64,000 nt of DNA from JBFWRI01 sp050248995 (GTDB lineage: Bacteria > Pseudomonadota > Alphaproteobacteria > JAIXQD01): contig JBFWRI010000009.1 in the NCBI GenBank assembly GCA_050248995.1, forward strand, positions 3,529 to 67,528, in the 5' to 3' direction. This document shows, one piece after another, positions 17,525-27,322 of the stretch. The notes under the pieces were generated by a model. That model was given only the letters and a program-made list of their open reading frames with translations. It ran no database searches and was not told where the DNA came from. Every line of letters starts with the position of its first letter. The first letter of the stretch is position 1. The translations under genes were made by a program, and so were the position numbers.

Positions 17525-17590
17525 GCCGGCAGCCTAGGAAACAGGGCGCCGCATTGTCAAACCACATAATACTTGCGTTAAGAACTAGGC

Positions 17591-18307
17591 TTACAAGAAG
17601 CCTACCAGCAACTTTGTTACTTTTTCCGGCTGTTCCAGCGGACTCAGATGGCCGCAATCCTCAAGAATATGAGCCTGCGCACCCGGGATGGCGTCCGCCA
17701 TTTCGTTGATCTCTTCCACAGATATCAAGCGGTCATCGGCTCCGCCGATAATCAGTGTCGGCTGGGTGATGGTGGGCAACACGTCGCGACTGTCGGGCCG
17801 GTGCAAAATGGCAGTCTGCTGCATTTCGAATACGCTTTGGCCAATGCGCGCAGCCATATCGAAAATCACCTGCGTAATCGCGGGATCATGAATATGCTTT
17901 TCATTAATCAGATTCGGTAGCAGCCGCGGCGTCACGCCCTTGAAGCGACCGGTGCGCGACAGTGCTATCAGCGCACGGCGGCGGTTTTTGCGGTCTTCTG
18001 TATCCTCACGCGCTGATGTATTCATCAGCACAATCTTAGCAATGCGGTTGCGCTGGCCAACGGCGGCCAGCTGACGCAGGATTTCGAACGCCACATAACC
18101 ACCTGTTGAAAGGCCCGCCAGCGCAAAGCGCGGCGGCGCCTTGGCGATCACACCGTCGGCCAGATCCAGGATGTTATTGGCGAATGTGGGTGGCACGACA
18201 ATACATTCGTGGCTTGCCTGCAACACCTTGATTTGCGGGGCAAATAAAGCCTCGTCGCACAGCATGCCGGGGATGAAAACAATAGGTAATCCTTGACTAT
18301 CAGGCAT
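17591..18307 (-). CDS. Alpha/beta hydrolase
   Basis: 238 residues. The fold is shown by IVFIPGMLCDEALF near the start (oxyanion region), the nucleophile elbow GLSTGG (Ser at about residue 87), an acid region LIIGGADDRLI and the histidine in EDCGHLSPLEQPE near the C-terminus. No signal peptide. Substrate cannot be assigned; relatives include esterases and thioesterases. Divergent from the DEAD-box helicase with about 107 bases between starts. Confidence 0.85.
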   Translation of the reverse strand: MPDSQGLPIVFIPGMLCDEALFAPQIKVLQASHECIVVPPTFANNILDLADGVIAKAPPRFALAGLSTGGYVAFEILRQLAAVGQRNRIAKIVLMNTSAREDTEDRKNRRRALIALSRTGRFKGVTPRLLPNLINEKHIHDPAITQVIFDMAARIGQSVFEMQQTAILHRPDSRDVLPTITQPTLIIGGADDRLISVEEINEMADAIPGAQAHILEDCGHLSPLEQPEKVTKLLVGFL

Positions 18308-18414
18308 GAAAGAAGATATAGCTTATCGCGTCATAGATGGACAGGGGTTCATCGCAAGGCTTTTTAGCAGGGCCTGTGACACAGGCAACACTAACCGCTA
18401 AAAGCAAAGAGTAT

Positions 18415-19911
18415 ATGACAACATTTCATGATTTAGGTCTTGGCGCCGAAACGCTCCGCGCCATTGACGAACTGGGTTACACCACACCAACGCCAATTCA
18501 GGAAAAAGCCATCCCGTGGGTCCAGATGGGCCGCGACGTTATCGGCGTGGCGCAAACCGGCACCGGCAAAACGGCCAGCTTTACCCTGCCGATGATCGAC
18601 ATCCTGTCGGGCGGGCGTGCCAAGGCACGCATGCCGCGCTCGCTGATCCTGTCGCCCACGCGCGAACTGGCAACGCAGATTGCCGACAACTTCGACAAAT
18701 TCACCAAATACCAGCCGCTGACCAAGGCGCTGCTGATTGGCGGCGAGAACATGGATCCGCAGATTGCCCTGCTGGACCGCGGTGTTGACGTGTTGATCGC
18801 CACGCCCGGCCGCTTCCTCGACCTGTTCGAACGCGGGCGCATCCTGCTGACCGATATCAAGGTGTTCGTGATCGATGAAGCCGACCGCATGCTGGACATG
18901 GGCTTTATCCCGGATATCGAAAAAATTGCCACGCTGCTGCCGCCCCTGCGCCAAACACTGCTGTTCAGCGCCACGATGGAACCGGCCATCAAGCGCCTTG
19001 CTGAAAAGTTTCTGTCGAATCCCAAGGAAATCGCTGTCGCCCCGCCGGCCGCTGTTACCACAACCATCGCTGCACACCTTGTGCGCACGGTGGATATGCA
19101 GAAACGCGCCGTTCTGCGCCACCTGCTGAAGCAGGATAATGTCACCAACGCCATGGTCTTCTGCAACCGCAAGCGTGACATTGACGTACTGGTGAAATCA
19201 CTGAAACGCCACGGCTTCAATGCTGAAGGCCTGCACGGCGATATGGTGCAAAGCCGCCGCACCGAAACGCTGGACAAGTTCCGCGTCAACGATATCCACA
19301 TCCTTATCTGCTCAGACGTCGCCGCCCGCGGGCTTGATATCAAAGGCGTCAGCCACGTGTTCAACTTCGACGTACCGTTCAACGCCGAAGATTACGTGCA
19401 CCGCATCGGCCGCACTGGCCGCGCCGGCATGTCGGGCATCGCCTATACGCTTGTCACCCCTGATGACGCCGAGCTGCTGGATAACATCCACAAGCTGACC
19501 AACCAGGTGGTCGCTGAATTCACGCTGGAAGGCTTCGTTCCCGCCGAACACAAACATGGCGGTGACCGCCGCGGCGGCCGCGACGAAAAGCGCGGCGGCA
19601 AGGGCAAAGATCGCAACCGCCGGGGCGGCAAAGACCGCAGCCGTAGTAGCCGTGACCGCGCGCCCAAGCATGGTGCTCCGCGCCATGATGTCCCGCATGG
19701 CGATATGCCGCACCTTCAGCCCGTTGATCCGCGCAATAGCCAGATCCAGCAAAGCGATCACGAGCGCAAGCCCAACGATGTCGGCGCCTCGCGCCCCCGC
19801 CCCGTTTACGGCGAGGAACGTAAAAAGCGTGACGATGGGGATGATACGCCTACAGGTGCCGGCTTCGGCGACGAAATGCCAGCATTTTTCAGCGTTGGCA
19901 ACAAGCGTTAA
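18415..19911 (+). CDS. DEAD-box ATP-dependent RNA helicase
   Basis: 498 residues from the ATG at 18415. An earlier in-frame start adds 26 residues that do not belong to the family. Motifs are in order: Q motif TPTPIQEKAIP, motif I AQTGTGKTA, Ia PTRELATQI, II DEAD, III SATM, ARGLD and VI HRIGRTGR. This gives a two-domain helicase core followed by a basic Arg/Gly/Lys/Asp-rich tail of about 120 residues that likely binds RNA. It is closest in style to RhlE. Such proteins act in ribosome assembly, cold response and mRNA turnover. Confidence 0.92.
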   Translation: MTTFHDLGLGAETLRAIDELGYTTPTPIQEKAIPWVQMGRDVIGVAQTGTGKTASFTLPMIDILSGGRAKARMPRSLILSPTRELATQIADNFDKFTKYQPLTKALLIGGENMDPQIALLDRGVDVLIATPGRFLDLFERGRILLTDIKVFVIDEADRMLDMGFIPDIEKIATLLPPLRQTLLFSATMEPAIKRLAEKFLSNPKEIAVAPPAAVTTTIAAHLVRTVDMQKRAVLRHLLKQDNVTNAMVFCNRKRDIDVLVKSLKRHGFNAEGLHGDMVQSRRTETLDKFRVNDIHILICSDVAARGLDIKGVSHVFNFDVPFNAEDYVHRIGRTGRAGMSGIAYTLVTPDDAELLDNIHKLTNQVVAEFTLEGFVPAEHKHGGDRRGGRDEKRGGKGKDRNRRGGKDRSRSSRDRAPKHGAPRHDVPHGDMPHLQPVDPRNSQIQQSDHERKPNDVGASRPRPVYGEERKKRDDGDDTPTGAGFGDEMPAFFSVGNKR

Positions 19912-19961
19912 CCAGCCGTCACGCCCTTTACGCCCCCCGCGGCTGGCTGTAATTTCCTTCG

Positions 19962-22178
19962 ATGTTCAGGAAAACCCTTTTCACGCTGCTTTTTGCAGCG
20001 TGGGCCTTGTCGGCCCACGCGCAGCAGAAGTTCATGAACAGCGAAGAAGGTTTCTTCTTCATCGCCGACCGGGTTGAATTTAACGAACAGACAAACGTGA
20101 TGACGGCATCCGGTAATGTCGAGATCACCAACAGCAACCACGTCGTTAAAGCCGACAAGCTGGTTTACGACGTCAACGCCAAGCGCATCATCGCCAGCGG
20201 CAATGTGGCCGAAATCGAACCGACGGGCGACATCCTTTTCGCCGACGAAGCCGATCTGACCGATGATTTCGGCAACGGTTTTGCCCGCAACGTCAGCCTG
20301 CTGCTGGCCGACAACTCACGCATGACCGGTCGCGCCGCCCAGCGCCGCACATCAGCCGACGGCGTTGAAACGATGGATCTGGCACAGGCCACCTATTCGC
20401 CATGCAACCTGTGTGTTGAGGACCCCGATAAGCCGCCGCTGTGGCAGGTCAGGGCTGACCGCGTCAACCACAGCATGGAAACGCATGACGTAACCTATGA
20501 AGATGCGTGGCTGGAATTCGGCGGTGTTAAAACGCTTTACATGCCGCAGTTTTCGCACCCCGACCCGACCGTCAAGCGCCGCACCGGCTTTTTAACGCCT
20601 ACATTTGGTTACGGCACCACCATCGGCACATTCGTTAAAGTCCCTTATTATATGGACGTTGCGCCGAATCTTGATGTCACACTTACCCCTACATTCAGCG
20701 AGTACGACAGTGTTCAGATGCTTGGTGAGGTGCGCAAGCGCTGGCACGACAGCCGACTGGATCTTGAAGGCAGCATCGTGCAGGCCGAGCTAACGGAAGA
20801 AAACGGTGTCGTGCGGCAGGACCAGCTGCGCGGCCATGTGCGCGGTGAGTTCAAGCACGAGATCGATGAATACTGGCGCAGCGGCGCGGATGTATACTGG
20901 GCGTCCGACAAAACCTACCTTGATCGCTACCGCTACCGCAATTCAACCGACGTACTGACCAACCGCGCTTATCTTGAGGGTTTCAACCGCCGCGATTACG
21001 CCGCTGCGGAAATGTTCTATTTCCAGGATACGCGACCGGGCGTGCGTCTCAGCCAGCCGTATGTGCTGCCACGCCTGCGCGCTGAGACCTATGGCAATCC
21101 ATCAGGCCTTGGGCAGGGCATCGGCGGGCGCTGGAAACTGGGCGCCGAAGTGCTGCAACTGGAACGCCCGAAGGACAAACTGGATACCAAGCATGTCAGC
21201 AGTTACACGGGCTGGGAACGCACCGATATCTTTCCGGTTGGCCTAGTCAGCACTGTCAACCTTGATGCGCGCGTAGACGGTTACCTTACCAGCAACTACA
21301 CCAACCCCACATCGCTGACAGTGGAAGAGGAAACCAACCGCCTGCGCGGGTTCCCCAGTGCCCAGCTGACGCTGCGTTATCCGTTGACGCGCCAGTTCGG
21401 TTCTGTACAGCAGACCATCGAACCGATCGTTGCCGCCTTTGCTGCGCCCGTGCTCAGCGATCGTGATATCCCGAACGAAGACAGCGCCGACTTCGAATTC
21501 GACCACACTAATCTTTTCCGCGCCAACCGCTTCACTGGTGTTGACCGTCTGGAAGGCGGACCGCGTGTCACCTACGGGGTTCGTACCGGTGTTTATGGTT
21601 TTGGCGGTGGCAGCGCCAGCGCGTTCTTGGGCCAGAGCCACAGGTTCAGGCGCGATACCGACTTTGCCCAGAACAGTGGCCTGTTCAAGCAAACATCCGA
21701 CTATGTGGGCCGGGTGACGCTGGATCCCGCGCCGTGGTTGTTCTTCGATTACAACTTCCGCGTCGACCAGACGTCGCTGCAGCCGCGCAAGCATGACGCG
21801 CGTGTAGCATTGGGCAGCACGCCATTGCGTTTCGAGGCCAACTACCTGTTCCTTGATGACCGTGCCGGCACCATCACCGGCCTTAGCAGCGAAGAACTGG
21901 CTGCCAGCATGACCTATGCCTTCACCGATTATTGGAGTGCCTTCGTGGCGCAAAAACGCATCTTCCAGCCGGATTCACTGCCGATCGCCACCACCATTGG
22001 TGTCAATTACGCTGACGAATGCTTCAACTTCGGCTTCATGGTCACGCGCGATCACACGGTGCGTACCGGCGTCGAGAACGGAACGTCATTCTTCCTGCGC
22101 CTGATCCTTAAGAACCTCGGCGGTATCGAAACACCGGTGAACGCCGGCAACGTCTTCAATGACGATGAGCGGCGCTAA
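19962..22178 (+). CDS. lptD: LPS-assembly outer-membrane protein LptD
   Basis: 738 residues. A signal peptide ends with AHA at about residue 20. The OstA-like periplasmic domain follows (about 30-140), and the rest is the large beta-barrel. LptD with LptE places lipopolysaccharide in the outer leaflet. A Cys-x2-Cys pair (148, 151) and a late Cys (687) are present. In E. coli two disulfides join the N-terminal and C-terminal cysteines; here only one late cysteine is seen, so the pattern differs. The cyclophilin gene follows on the same strand, a common arrangement of lptD with a periplasmic prolyl isomerase. Confidence 0.9.
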   Translation: MFRKTLFTLLFAAWALSAHAQQKFMNSEEGFFFIADRVEFNEQTNVMTASGNVEITNSNHVVKADKLVYDVNAKRIIASGNVAEIEPTGDILFADEADLTDDFGNGFARNVSLLLADNSRMTGRAAQRRTSADGVETMDLAQATYSPCNLCVEDPDKPPLWQVRADRVNHSMETHDVTYEDAWLEFGGVKTLYMPQFSHPDPTVKRRTGFLTPTFGYGTTIGTFVKVPYYMDVAPNLDVTLTPTFSEYDSVQMLGEVRKRWHDSRLDLEGSIVQAELTEENGVVRQDQLRGHVRGEFKHEIDEYWRSGADVYWASDKTYLDRYRYRNSTDVLTNRAYLEGFNRRDYAAAEMFYFQDTRPGVRLSQPYVLPRLRAETYGNPSGLGQGIGGRWKLGAEVLQLERPKDKLDTKHVSSYTGWERTDIFPVGLVSTVNLDARVDGYLTSNYTNPTSLTVEEETNRLRGFPSAQLTLRYPLTRQFGSVQQTIEPIVAAFAAPVLSDRDIPNEDSADFEFDHTNLFRANRFTGVDRLEGGPRVTYGVRTGVYGFGGGSASAFLGQSHRFRRDTDFAQNSGLFKQTSDYVGRVTLDPAPWLFFDYNFRVDQTSLQPRKHDARVALGSTPLRFEANYLFLDDRAGTITGLSSEELAASMTYAFTDYWSAFVAQKRIFQPDSLPIATTIGVNYADECFNFGFMVTRDHTVRTGVENGTSFFLRLILKNLGGIETPVNAGNVFNDDERR

Positions 22179-22247
22179 GACATAAAACCCTTTTTTCGTC
22201 AAAATCGGCCCCTTGCCCGTCACTTTCATTCGGCTTAACCTCAGCCT

Positions 22248-22790
22248 ATGAAAATACTTCCCTTCTTTCTTTTCCTTTTAGCGCTCATGTGTGGAGACCG
22301 TGCGATGGCGGCTGATCTTGAAAATACCCTGTACCTTGACCTTAAAGACGGCCGCGTTGTCATCCAGTTGCGTCCTGACCTTGCACCAGCCACCGTTGCC
22401 CGTATCAAGGAACTGACGCGTAGTGGATTTTACGACGGCATCGTGTTCCACCGCGTGATCGATGGTTTCATGGCCCAGGGCGGCGACCCCACGGGCACCG
22501 GAACCGGCGGCAGCGGCCAGAAACTGAAGGCCGAATTCTCGAATGCCAAGCATGTACGCGGCACAGTATCGATGGCGCGCGCGGCCAGCCCTGACTCGGC
22601 TGACAGCCAGTTCTTCATCTGCTTCGAGCCGGCGTCGTTCCTTGACGGGCAATACACTATTTTCGGCGAGGTCATCAGCGGTATGGAATTCGTTGATAAC
22701 ATCAAGAAGGGCAGCCGTGCTAACAACGGCACCGTGACCGACCCCGACAAGATTGTTGCCATGCGGGTCGCTGCCGACGTCAAGGAATAA
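22248..22790 (+). CDS. Periplasmic cyclophilin-type peptidyl-prolyl isomerase
   Basis: 180 residues with a signal peptide ending about AMA (residue 22). Cyclophilin motifs are clear: FHRVIDGFMAQGGDPTGTGTGG, and SQFFICF. The enzyme speeds cis-trans isomerisation at proline bonds and here should act in the periplasm. It lies 70 bases after lptD, so it may help fold outer-membrane proteins. The ATG at 22248 has no strong ribosome site and may depend on transcription from lptD. Confidence 0.92.
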   Translation: MKILPFFLFLLALMCGDRAMAADLENTLYLDLKDGRVVIQLRPDLAPATVARIKELTRSGFYDGIVFHRVIDGFMAQGGDPTGTGTGGSGQKLKAEFSNAKHVRGTVSMARAASPDSADSQFFICFEPASFLDGQYTIFGEVISGMEFVDNIKKGSRANNGTVTDPDKIVAMRVAADVKE

Positions 22791-22872
22791 CCCCCTTCCT
22801 TGAAAAATCGTCAGCAAATACGCCCCTGACGGCATTCTGTTCAAATGCTTCGCTTTGCCCTATCAATAGGGC

Positions 22873-24624
22873 GTGACGACATCTTCTTCTAGGCTTTCCT
22901 TTCTACGCAGGCTGTGGCCCTTCATCACAGCCTATAAAGCGCGGCTGCTGGTTGCTCTCACCTGCCTGATCATCGCCGCCACGCTGCTGCTGGGTCTGGG
23001 GCAAGGCCTGCGTCTTGTCATCGACCGTGGCTTTGCCGGCGCGAATACAGATTTTCTTAATCAGGCTGTTATCGGCATCGTCGCGCTAACCACGCTTCTG
23101 GCCATCGCTTCCAGCCTGCGTTTTTACATGATCAGCTGGATGGGCGAACGCATTTCAACCGACCTGCGCGACAAACTGTTTGCGCACCTGCTGACGCTCG
23201 ACGCCTCGTTTTATGAAACAGCGCGCACGGGCGACCTTGTCGCGCGCGTTACCAACGATACCGCCGTGCTGCAGAATACCATCGGCAGCACATCGTCGAT
23301 GGCGCTGCGCCATACGCTGATGCTGGCCGGCGGCATGGTTATGCTGCTATTGACCAGCGCAAAACTGACGGCCATCGTGCTGCTGGTTGTGCCTGTGGTT
23401 GTGGCGCCGCTGGCTATTTTTCGTCACCGCCTGCGCAACCTGGCACGCAGCGCGCAGGATGAACTGGCGAATGTAGGTGCCGAAACCAGCGAAATGCTGG
23501 GCGCCCTGCGCACCGTGCAGGCCTTTGCCAACGAACCGTTGGCCAGCCGTGTTTTCAACACGCAGAACGAGGTTACTTTTACCGTCAACCGCAACCGCTT
23601 TCGCGTACGCGCCATGCTGACGGCGCTGGTCATTTTCCTGATCTATGCCGCCATCGGCGTCATCCTGTGGGTTGGCGGACACGATGTGATTGACGGGCGC
23701 ATCACGGGCGGCCAGCTGTCGGCTTTCGTATTCTATGCCGTGCTGGTGGCGGCGGCCGTCGCCGCACTGGCCGAAGTGGCCGCCGATATCGAACGCGCCA
23801 TCGGTGCCACGGGCCGCATTTTCGAGCTGCTGGATTTGCGCCCGCATGTACTGTCGCCTGCCAACCCGCGTGCGCTGCCACAGCCAGCGCAGGGAACCGT
23901 CACCTTCAATAACATCGGCTTTGCCTATCCCAGCGCGCCCGGCAAGCCAATCCTGCATGATGTTTCATTCACCGTCCGTAAGGGCGAAACTGTGGCAATT
24001 GTCGGCCCTAGCGGCGCCGGCAAAACAACTCTGTTCAACCTGCTGCTGCGTTTTTATGACCCCGTATCCGGCATCGTCACGCTGGATGACATTCCCGTGA
24101 ACCAGCTGGACCTGAAAACGCTGCGCGGCGCCGTCGCGCTGGTGCCGCAGGACCCGGTGCTGTTTTCAGGCAGCATTCGTGATAATATCCGGTTCGGCAA
24201 ACCGGATGCGACAGAAGAGGAAATCATCGCCGCTGCAAGGCAGGCGCAGGCGCTGGAATTCATCGAGCGACAGCCACAGGGCTTCGATACACGTGTCGGC
24301 GAGCGCGGCATCAAGCTTTCGGGCGGGCAAAAGCAGCGCGTTACCATCGCCCGCACACTGCTGAAAAATCCGCCGGTACTACTGCTTGATGAAGCAACGT
24401 CGGCGCTGGATGCCGCCAGCGAGCATCTGGTGCAGGAAGCTTTAAATCAGGCGATGCATGGGCGCACCACGCTGGTGATCGCGCACCGGCTTGCCACCGT
24501 ACGCGCCGCCGACCGCATTCTGGTGTTCGATCACGGGCGACTCACCGACCAAGGCACCCACGAAGATCTGGTCACCAAGGGCGGCCTGTACGCAAATCTT
24601 GCCGCTCTGCAGTTCCAGTCTTAA
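22873..24624 (+). CDS. ABC exporter of MsbA/multidrug type
   Basis: 583 residues from a GTG at 22873. Six-helix membrane domain, then an ATPase with Walker A GPSGAGKTT, signature LSGGQKQR, Walker B VLLLDEATSALD and H-loop AHRLA. This is the family of MsbA, the lipid A flippase. Position near lptD makes a lipid A or lipid export role plausible but not proven; many bacteria have several such exporters. It ends with a 4-base convergent overlap with the membrane protein gene on the other strand. Confidence 0.85.
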   Translation: MTTSSSRLSFLRRLWPFITAYKARLLVALTCLIIAATLLLGLGQGLRLVIDRGFAGANTDFLNQAVIGIVALTTLLAIASSLRFYMISWMGERISTDLRDKLFAHLLTLDASFYETARTGDLVARVTNDTAVLQNTIGSTSSMALRHTLMLAGGMVMLLLTSAKLTAIVLLVVPVVVAPLAIFRHRLRNLARSAQDELANVGAETSEMLGALRTVQAFANEPLASRVFNTQNEVTFTVNRNRFRVRAMLTALVIFLIYAAIGVILWVGGHDVIDGRITGGQLSAFVFYAVLVAAAVAALAEVAADIERAIGATGRIFELLDLRPHVLSPANPRALPQPAQGTVTFNNIGFAYPSAPGKPILHDVSFTVRKGETVAIVGPSGAGKTTLFNLLLRFYDPVSGIVTLDDIPVNQLDLKTLRGAVALVPQDPVLFSGSIRDNIRFGKPDATEEEIIAAARQAQALEFIERQPQGFDTRVGERGIKLSGGQKQRVTIARTLLKNPPVLLLDEATSALDAASEHLVQEALNQAMHGRTTLVIAHRLATVRAADRILVFDHGRLTDQGTHEDLVTKGGLYANLAALQFQS

Positions 24625-24980
24625 GCTGTTTCAAGAAACCAGAGCGCTGCAATACCGCAAACAATGCCGATGATCTGGCGCGTATTCAAAGTATCACCGA
24701 AAGCAAAATACGCATACAGCAGGTACACCAGAACGTTCAGGGTCAGCACGGCAACAGTTCCGGCGGCAATGTTCTGCTCTAAAAAACTGAACATCACGCA
24801 CACTGTGCTAAGGGAATAAAGCGACCAGGTCACGGCGAATCCCCCCACCCACTGAGTCGCAAACCAGTTGCGTATCGCAATATCGCCTGCGGTTAACAGC
24901 AGCGCACCCAGCACAGTCCACCAGACTGATGGAATGGCTCCGGCAATGACTGCATAAGATGGCATGGCGGTAAAATACAT
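24621..24980 (-). CDS. Four-helix membrane protein, EamA/SMR-like
   Basis: 119 residues with about four hydrophobic helices. The third and fourth segments, around AAGTVAVLTLNVLVYLLYAYFAFGD and IIGIVCGIAALWFLE, resemble the half-repeat of EamA or small multidrug resistance transporters. Acidic and aromatic residues between helices fit such a transporter. The small-transporter class works as dimers. I cannot name a substrate. It stands alone on the minus strand. Confidence 0.65.
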   Translation of the reverse strand: MYFTAMPSYAVIAGAIPSVWWTVLGALLLTAGDIAIRNWFATQWVGGFAVTWSLYSLSTVCVMFSFLEQNIAAGTVAVLTLNVLVYLLYAYFAFGDTLNTRQIIGIVCGIAALWFLETA

Positions 24981-25016
24981 GGGTTTTTGAGCCTTACCTA
25001 GCGCCTGATATCCCAG

Positions 25017-25025
25017 TTATCCACA
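25017..25025 (+). promoter_or_regulatory. Perfect DnaA-box match
   Basis: TTATCCACA matches the DnaA consensus exactly, in the 198-base divergent gap between the small membrane protein and the OmpA-like lipoprotein. A single box may be a DnaA-regulated promoter, a titration site or chance. Confidence 0.4.
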
Positions 25026-25178
25026 GGATGGCACGGTGGCACGGCAATTTCTTGAGCTTTTTCAACAGGCTGACCGGCCTTTTGACTGGCAAAATCACGG
25101 TTTCCGGCTTGTCGATAAACAACGAGCCGTTTAAACATAGATGCAAGCGAATCTGCACCTTTCAAGGATTAAATACGA

Positions 25179-26534
25179 ATGGCTTCCCTTTCACACCGTC
25201 TGCGTTTTTCCGTTGCACTGGTTGCCATGCTGGTTGCCAGCGGCTGTGCGAATGCAACATCCGCCGTTGATGTTCCCGAAAAGCCCAGTCAGGTTCTGCA
25301 GCTGCCGAAAGGTTACCGCGCGGCTGATAACGATTTTGATGCCAAGACACTCAGCACGATTGAAAACAAGGCCCCCAAAACCAAGGCGACCTCATTTTCA
25401 TCAAACGACCCTCTGGCACAAGTGCAGGATAATCCGACTGGCACCTTTGTCGGCCAGCGCACGCATGAACTGATGGTTGATATCGCCCGCGCACGCGAGG
25501 TGATTGAAACGCGCGACAACACGCTGCAGGAAATACGCCGTGATGCCGCACAGGCCGCTGTCACCTATCACAGCAGCGTTGCGGCCGTTGAGGCGCGCCT
25601 GCAGGCCGGCACAACACCCGGCAACCCGATCCTGCTGAAGCAGTGGGATGAGGCACAGGCCAACCTTGATACGATGAACAGCTCGATCAACCGCCTGAAC
25701 ACGCTGTCGACCGAAGTTTCGGCCGATGCGTCGATGGTTGGCTACCTGCTGGGCTCGGTGAAGGCCGCTTTCCAGCTGAACGGCGCCATTGATGAAGACC
25801 ACGAAAACCTGCGCAAGCTGCAGGAAGTCGTCACCCAGCAGATCTACAGCATCGAGCAGACCAAAACTGCCATCAGCGAAGACCTGCTGCGCCTCAACAG
25901 CTATGTTTCAACCGAACGCAACAATCTGCAGACGCTGGCCTTTGGTATCGACCGCGGCGAATATCTTGGCAACAACCTGGCCAACCGCCCGATCGTCGCC
26001 GGCCCCTCGCCAGCCGTGTACAGCCGTCCAGCTCCCCCGCCGATGGCCGATGTGCCGTTCGATCCCTATTCACGTACTGGCGTTGCCACCGGTACGGCCG
26101 ATACCAGCTTCGGCATGCTGCCGACCGACAGCGCGGTTGCTGCGGGTGCCGACCCGACGATGCCTGTTCCGGCCCCTACGCCCTATATGGCGCCGGTCAC
26201 ACAAAACCTTGATGCGCTTCCCAGCGAAGCCGACAACCGCATGCTGGCCCTGATCCGCTTTAACAAGCCTGATGTTCAGTTTGAAAAACAGCTGTATGAC
26301 GCCGTATCAAACGCGCTCGACCAGATGCCGGCCGCCGTGTTCACGGTGATGGCTGTTGCCCCCGATACGGGCAATGCCGCTGATGTCGCCAACGGCACCG
26401 CCGAAGCCCAGCGCCACGCCGACGCTGTTAAGCGCAGCCTGATTTCGATGGGCCTGCCGCCCAACCGCATTGCCATGGCCGCACAAGGCAGCAAGGTTGC
26501 CGAAGTGCCTGAAGTGCACGTGATGGTTCGCTAA
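25179..26534 (+). CDS. Outer-membrane lipoprotein with OmpA-like C-terminal domain
   Basis: 451 residues. The N-terminus is a type II signal peptide with lipobox VASGC (cysteine near residue 24). A central region (about 90-260) is helical and Gln/Asn-rich, likely coiled coil. A Pro-rich linker (about 265-340) leads to a C-terminal domain (about 350-451) resembling OmpA-like modules, including the AQRHADAVKRSLISMGLPPNRI segment. OmpA domains bind peptidoglycan through conserved Asp and Arg residues; here those are not clearly kept. It probably links the outer membrane with the cell wall. An intrinsic terminator follows at once. Confidence 0.7.
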   Translation: MASLSHRLRFSVALVAMLVASGCANATSAVDVPEKPSQVLQLPKGYRAADNDFDAKTLSTIENKAPKTKATSFSSNDPLAQVQDNPTGTFVGQRTHELMVDIARAREVIETRDNTLQEIRRDAAQAAVTYHSSVAAVEARLQAGTTPGNPILLKQWDEAQANLDTMNSSINRLNTLSTEVSADASMVGYLLGSVKAAFQLNGAIDEDHENLRKLQEVVTQQIYSIEQTKTAISEDLLRLNSYVSTERNNLQTLAFGIDRGEYLGNNLANRPIVAGPSPAVYSRPAPPPMADVPFDPYSRTGVATGTADTSFGMLPTDSAVAAGADPTMPVPAPTPYMAPVTQNLDALPSEADNRMLALIRFNKPDVQFEKQLYDAVSNALDQMPAAVFTVMAVAPDTGNAADVANGTAEAQRHADAVKRSLISMGLPPNRIAMAAQGSKVAEVPEVHVMVR

Positions 26535-26560
26535 TAAAATTCGCCCGCGATTATCGCGAT

Positions 26561-26590
26561 AAAAGCCCGGCCAAAGCCGGGTTTTTTATT
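26561..26590 (+). terminator. Intrinsic terminator after the lipoprotein gene
   Basis: CCCGGC (26566-26571) pairs with GCCGGG (26576-26581) around a CAAA loop, followed by six T residues and more T/A. It ends transcription of the lipoprotein before the next plus-strand gene. Confidence 0.85.
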
Positions 26591-26620
26591 ACTTTCAGTC
26601 ACAGGCCCTAGAGTACAGCC

Positions 26621-27322
26621 ATGTTAAAACAGCGCGCTACTGATCAGCATCCACAACCTCTGCGCACGCCAGAGGAGAGTGCAGCGCTACTGCAAAAATT
26701 TCTTGAAGAGGCTGTTGCCGAACATTCTGATCTTGGTGCCGCTGACGAATATAGATTCATCGCCCGTCATGATCGTGACTTCTTATATAGTGCCAATGAT
26801 CCAAAAGCTAAATATCAAGGCACTCAAGTTTATATGAGCGCTGTACCCGCCATTATAAGCCCCCGCAGAACAAGCAGTGTTCTTGCCTATGTTGAATATA
26901 CACCGCAGTCCCTCAGCTATGTACCCGAAAGAATGGTCCGCGCCATCCTGCGCCATGAGCTTAACCATATTCGTTGTGGGCATCCGCCGCTACCATCGCA
27001 AGCCTTCCGGCAAGCTTACCGTGATGTTCGTGCCGGCCGCATTAGTGTGGAAGCTTACGAAGAAGCCTTACAAGAACACCGCAGGATAACATGTGCTTAC
27101 CTGAATAACCCAAATCCGCCGGGACATCGGGAAAAAGTAGAATTCGAAGCCGATGCCGGCATTGTTGATGAGCCCCATGAACTGGCTGATTTTTTTCTTC
27201 TTGCGCGTGATGCAGACGAACTATGCCCAGCTGTTCAGCCCCTTAACAGGCATGGCCACCCCAGTCTGACCGCACGCATTCGCCGCCTACGGGTACGGGG
27301 AAATCAGGCTAATTTTACTTGA
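26621..27322 (+). CDS. Soluble HExxH metalloprotease-like protein
   Basis: 233 residues. The zinc motif HELNH (His112-Glu113-His116) is followed by EFEAD, where Glu174 lies four residues before Asp178, as for the third ligand in M48 peptidases. No membrane segment or signal peptide is present, unlike typical M48 enzymes. Codon use looks less GC-biased than in neighbours. The end overlaps the OmpA-like gene on the opposite strand by 8 bases. It is a likely zinc peptidase with unknown target. Confidence 0.68.
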   Translation: MLKQRATDQHPQPLRTPEESAALLQKFLEEAVAEHSDLGAADEYRFIARHDRDFLYSANDPKAKYQGTQVYMSAVPAIISPRRTSSVLAYVEYTPQSLSYVPERMVRAILRHELNHIRCGHPPLPSQAFRQAYRDVRAGRISVEAYEEALQEHRRITCAYLNNPNPPGHREKVEFEADAGIVDEPHELADFFLLARDADELCPAVQPLNRHGHPSLTARIRRLRVRGNQANFT

